Shown piece after piece: positions 61,221 to 64,000 of a stretch of 64,000 nt of DNA. Source of the DNA: Diadema setosum. Taxonomy: Eukaryota; Echinodermata; Echinoidea; Diadematoida; Diadematidae. Every line of letters starts with the position of its first letter. The first letter of the stretch is position 1. The notes below the pieces were generated by a model. That model did no database searches. It was not told the DNA's origin and worked only from the letters and a program-made list of their open reading frames with translations. The stretch spans positions 13,094,828 to 13,158,827 of the forward strand of contig CM067069.1 of NCBI GenBank assembly GCA_033980235.1. The letters run 5' to 3'. The position numbers and the translations under genes were made by a program.

Positions 61221-61757
61221 CTGGAAGGAATGATACAAAACGTTATAGCAATGCAAAGCGGGACGCTAGAATCCAATGTTTGCAGTTCATGTCAGTTCTC
61301 ATCTATTATACATGTACATGTACAACGTCCAAGTAGATCCTTGTAATTTGACTGGAGGATTGTTGGTGACGTGATATTCAATAAGTAATCCATTCAACGG
61401 GCCGTGCAATTTTGGTTCTATTTTTGCGTGCAACTTGGTTCGATTTTTTCGTTCTATTCCACGGTTCGAGAAATTGTATGGTACTGCATGTACTGTGTGT
61501 TGCATATTGAGGATCGCATGCAGCTAGCGCAGTGTACGTGTGCGGTACATACATACGCATGCGCGTATGTAGGACTACGTAGTGCTAGTGTACGAGCGCT
61601 AGCTGTGACCTGTATCTACACTGATTGCACAAGTCAGAAAGAGAATCGCAGTGGATCCACATGTAAGTATGGCTATATTTGTCATACATATATAGACTTC
61701 TAGGCCTACTTAGACCTACCCAACAATCATCCAACCAAATAACAAAGATCTACTCGG

Positions 61758-61945
61758 ACGTTGTATAAAACAAATAGTGTATGGTCTTTACTTGTGCAAT
61801 GGAACAAGATTTCGCACTCGGTGAAAGATGAGGCGCACTATTCAACTCGGCTTCGCCTCGTTGAATAGAGCACCCCTATATCTTTCATCTCGTGCGAAAT
61901 CTCGTACCACTGCACTCGTGACCATTCACTATTTGTATAATGTTG
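61758..61945. mobile_element. MITE with CAAATAGTG-type inverted ends
   Basis: ACAAATAGTGTATGGTC on the left pairs with GACCATTCACTATTTGT on the right. GAGATTTCGCAC-type blocks and a central CAACTCGGCTTCGCCTCGTTG hairpin extend the symmetry. Confidence 0.8.
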
Positions 61946-61956
61946 ATTTGGTTATA

Positions 61957-62172
61957 TACTGTAAAAGTGGATTTTTTTTTTTTGTAAAATTTTTGTGTAT
62001 TTCGCACAACCAGAAAAAATCGTGAAAATAAAAGCAGGTGATTAATATTGTTTGCTATATGTACCACTATTAAAGTAATGTCATGATTCTGCAAAATTGA
62101 GAACATGTGAAATTTGTCTTACTTGGTCGAGCACGAAAAATTACTCATGCAAAAATATCCACTTTTCCAATA
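61957..62172. mobile_element. TACTGTAAAAGTGG-family MITE, copy 2
   Basis: TACTGTAAAAGTGGATTTTT at the left and AATATCCACTTTTCCAATA at the right. The body shares TATTTCGCACAACCAGAAAA and GGTCGAGCACGAAAAATTA with the copy at 50755. It follows directly after the MITE at 61758. Confidence 0.87.
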
Positions 62173-62368
62173 CTCATTTCTGAGTGTTGACTGTTTTGAC
62201 TGTGTTGAACAGAACTTATAATGTTGCAATTATATTTTGCCTCAAAAAGGTGAAAAATTAATAAAATTTGTCTTAAAAATAAAAAACTATTCACCTTATG
62301 CTTGAAAAAATATACTATACGGTGTGCATGCATACAGTACATATCCTCTGGCTTGCTTTCTGTATTAA

Positions 62369-62915
62369 AGGACAAGTCCACCTTCATACAATGCTGTATA
62401 CATAAGGATTGAGAGAACACATCAGTGAAAGTTTGAGGAAAATTGGACAATCCATTCAAAAGTTATGAATTTTTGAAGTTTCAGTGCCACCATCGCTGGA
62501 TGAGAAGACTACTACAGCTTGTGATGTCATGTGTGTAGAACAATATACACCTGTAAGTAAAAGAAAATTCAACATATTTTCACTTTTCTTGCATAATAAT
62601 AGTGCACTTGACTTGCCTCTTTCAGAAGACAAGGGGAATAATTATTACCCTTATTACATATGTCAGTAGCCAGTAAAGGGAATGTATACTTTTTTTCAAC
62701 ATATGAAATTTTGTAGAATTTTCTTTATATTTTCCTTTGATTGTTCTACTCAAGTGACATCATACATTGTAGTAGTCTTCTCATCCAGCGGTGACTGTGC
62801 AGAAACTTTAAAAATTTATAACTTTTGAATGGATTTTCATCAAACTTTCCACCATGTGTTCTACTAATATTGATGCATTCACGCAATCTTATGTTTATGA
62901 AGGTGGACTTGTCCT
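62369..62915. mobile_element. 547-bp TTAA-type element
   Basis: TTAA (62365-62368) and TTCA (62916-62919, probably mutated TTAA) flank AGGACAAGTCCACCTTCATA and its inverse. Long subterminal inverted segments pair across the element (GTAGTCTTCTCATCCAGC and its inverse). Non-coding. Confidence 0.87.
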
Positions 62916-64000
62916 TTCATCAAGCTCTGTGTCCTGACAGCAACTGTCGAAGGATAGGGATTACGTAATCCTCCTCATGAATCTTTGCATCATGAGGGCC
63001 TTTGCAATGTTTCAGCTATCCAACTTACTTCATTAATCATGGCTAAATGATTTTTTTAGCTCAAGGTTGTATTTAATTCATCAAATTTTATGAGTTTAAA
63101 ATGAGGTTTATGTACTTAAAAGAACATTGTGGTCTGGAAATCCAACAAAGATTATGGCCTTATATCTTGGCAAATCATAAACCCAATTCCACTGAAATAC
63201 ATGTACGTGTCCAATGTTTGGCAGTATAGACATTGCAGTGTATTTTATTTCTCTGTGATGCCAGAGTTAGAATAACAATGTGCTATAAAATCTTCTTCAC
63301 TGTGTTTAATTCATATGAATTCCCATTGTTGCTTTTAGAATGTGCCAAGTAGCAAAATACACAGTAAAATTATATACTCAGTACTATACATTACGTTTAC
63401 TACGATGTATATCAACTGTGAGAAATCAATTGTGCACAATTCAACTTTTTTATACAGTAGCTTGGCAAATACCTGCCAAGCAATGGGCAAATATAGCCAA
63501 GTGTGAAAATTTGCATTGTGAAGTAAAAGGAATGCACGGTGACTGTAAATTGTCATTGCTTGAATCCCAAGAAAAATGCAGCAATTTGAAATAATAGTAG
63601 ACGATGCATGCTTTTTGATTCACATTTTCATTAACAAAGCTGTATAACCTGAGCACTTGGGAATAGTTACATGTATATACATAAAAATTTACAAATATAA
63701 AATGTTTGTAATGTTGTTGCACTTCTCTTCTGCAGTTGCAAGAGCTACAATGTATACTGTACACTGTACAGATTGTACTTGGACTTCCATTGCAATAAAC
63801 TGATTTTAATGTATAACAACTAAAGATGATGACAAAATTAGGAAGGCAAGATTTTACAGTGCTACTACAAGCACATCATAGCAATACTAAAATGTATCAA
63901 TATGTATCAGTGACTATATAGAAATAACTGATTTAAAAAAAAAAAAAATAGCCAAAACAATTGCTCTGACTGGTTGGCTCTGTTGGAAAGACAGGTCAAG
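62916..64000. other. DENND1 upstream intron, no exon recognised
   Basis: AT-rich sequence. The expected upstream exon (ending in phase 2, vertebrate equivalent ...CFCIL) was not found, so it lies beyond the window. Confidence 0.6.

Noticed and set aside
62369..62915. Possible regulatory duplicate of the sequence near 54826-55015
   Set aside because: The TIRs and TTAA-type flanks show a mobile element and a decayed relative, not a duplicated gene regulatory region.
1..64000. CRISPR arrays, operons or prokaryotic genes
   Set aside because: No spaced direct-repeat array of CRISPR type and no dense open-frame organisation; introns and MITEs show a eukaryotic genome.

Overview
The window is eukaryotic, AT-rich, intron-dominated DNA full of short repeats, with no prokaryotic gene organisation. 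I recognise one gene: the minus-strand ortholog of DENND1 (connecdenn), the DENN-domain exchange factor for Rab35 that works with clathrin and AP-2 in endocytosis. Sixteen core coding exons run from 61220 down to 17879. Their splice phases are mutually compatible and give about 766 codons (2,300 bp). The 5' end (most of the uDENN module) lies beyond position 64000. The 3' terminal exon is not firmly identified. The repeat families (TATGCCTCCGCCA-ended elements carrying TGACCTTTGACC arrays, TTAA-flanked elements, palindromic MITEs) and the intron-dense invertebrate-like gene suggest a marine deuterostome, perhaps an echinoderm. This is inference from repeat style and gene structure, not a species call.

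Layout. 1-17 kb: no recognised gene. It holds diverged CGAC-rich repeats (1556-2570), TIR elements, a tRNA-like pseudogene (15940-16000), a repeat packed with nuclear-receptor DR1-like motifs (13029-14583) and a CpG-rich block at 7.4-7.65 kb. A candidate DENND1 terminal exon is at 16869-16918. 17.9-18.7 kb: the large 841-bp exon for the disordered, endocytic-motif-rich C-terminal region. 18.7-48.7 kb: long introns with small exons at 31.6, 34.9, 37.9, 38.8 and 41.0 kb, and three further phase-compatible candidate cassette exons at 28.9, 35.7 and 44.3 kb. 48.7-61.2 kb: closely spaced exons for the dDENN, cDENN and end of the uDENN modules. 61.2-64 kb: intron with three mobile elements.

The introns are a collection of non-autonomous DNA transposons. 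One TTAA-flanked family has five copies, and two other TTAA-flanked families share AGG-type ends. Two TA-flanked families have TACTGTA ends, with two copies each. A 294-bp almost perfect palindrome carries a CRE core in each arm. A three-level nest (MITE inside a TTAA element inside a TGACC-rich repeat) lies at about 55.6-58.17 kb. No new multi-gene system is visible. The most useful leads are the hidden cassette exons of DENND1, the in-frame minisatellite after a weak splice donor, the palindrome, and the mobile arrays of DR1-like sites.
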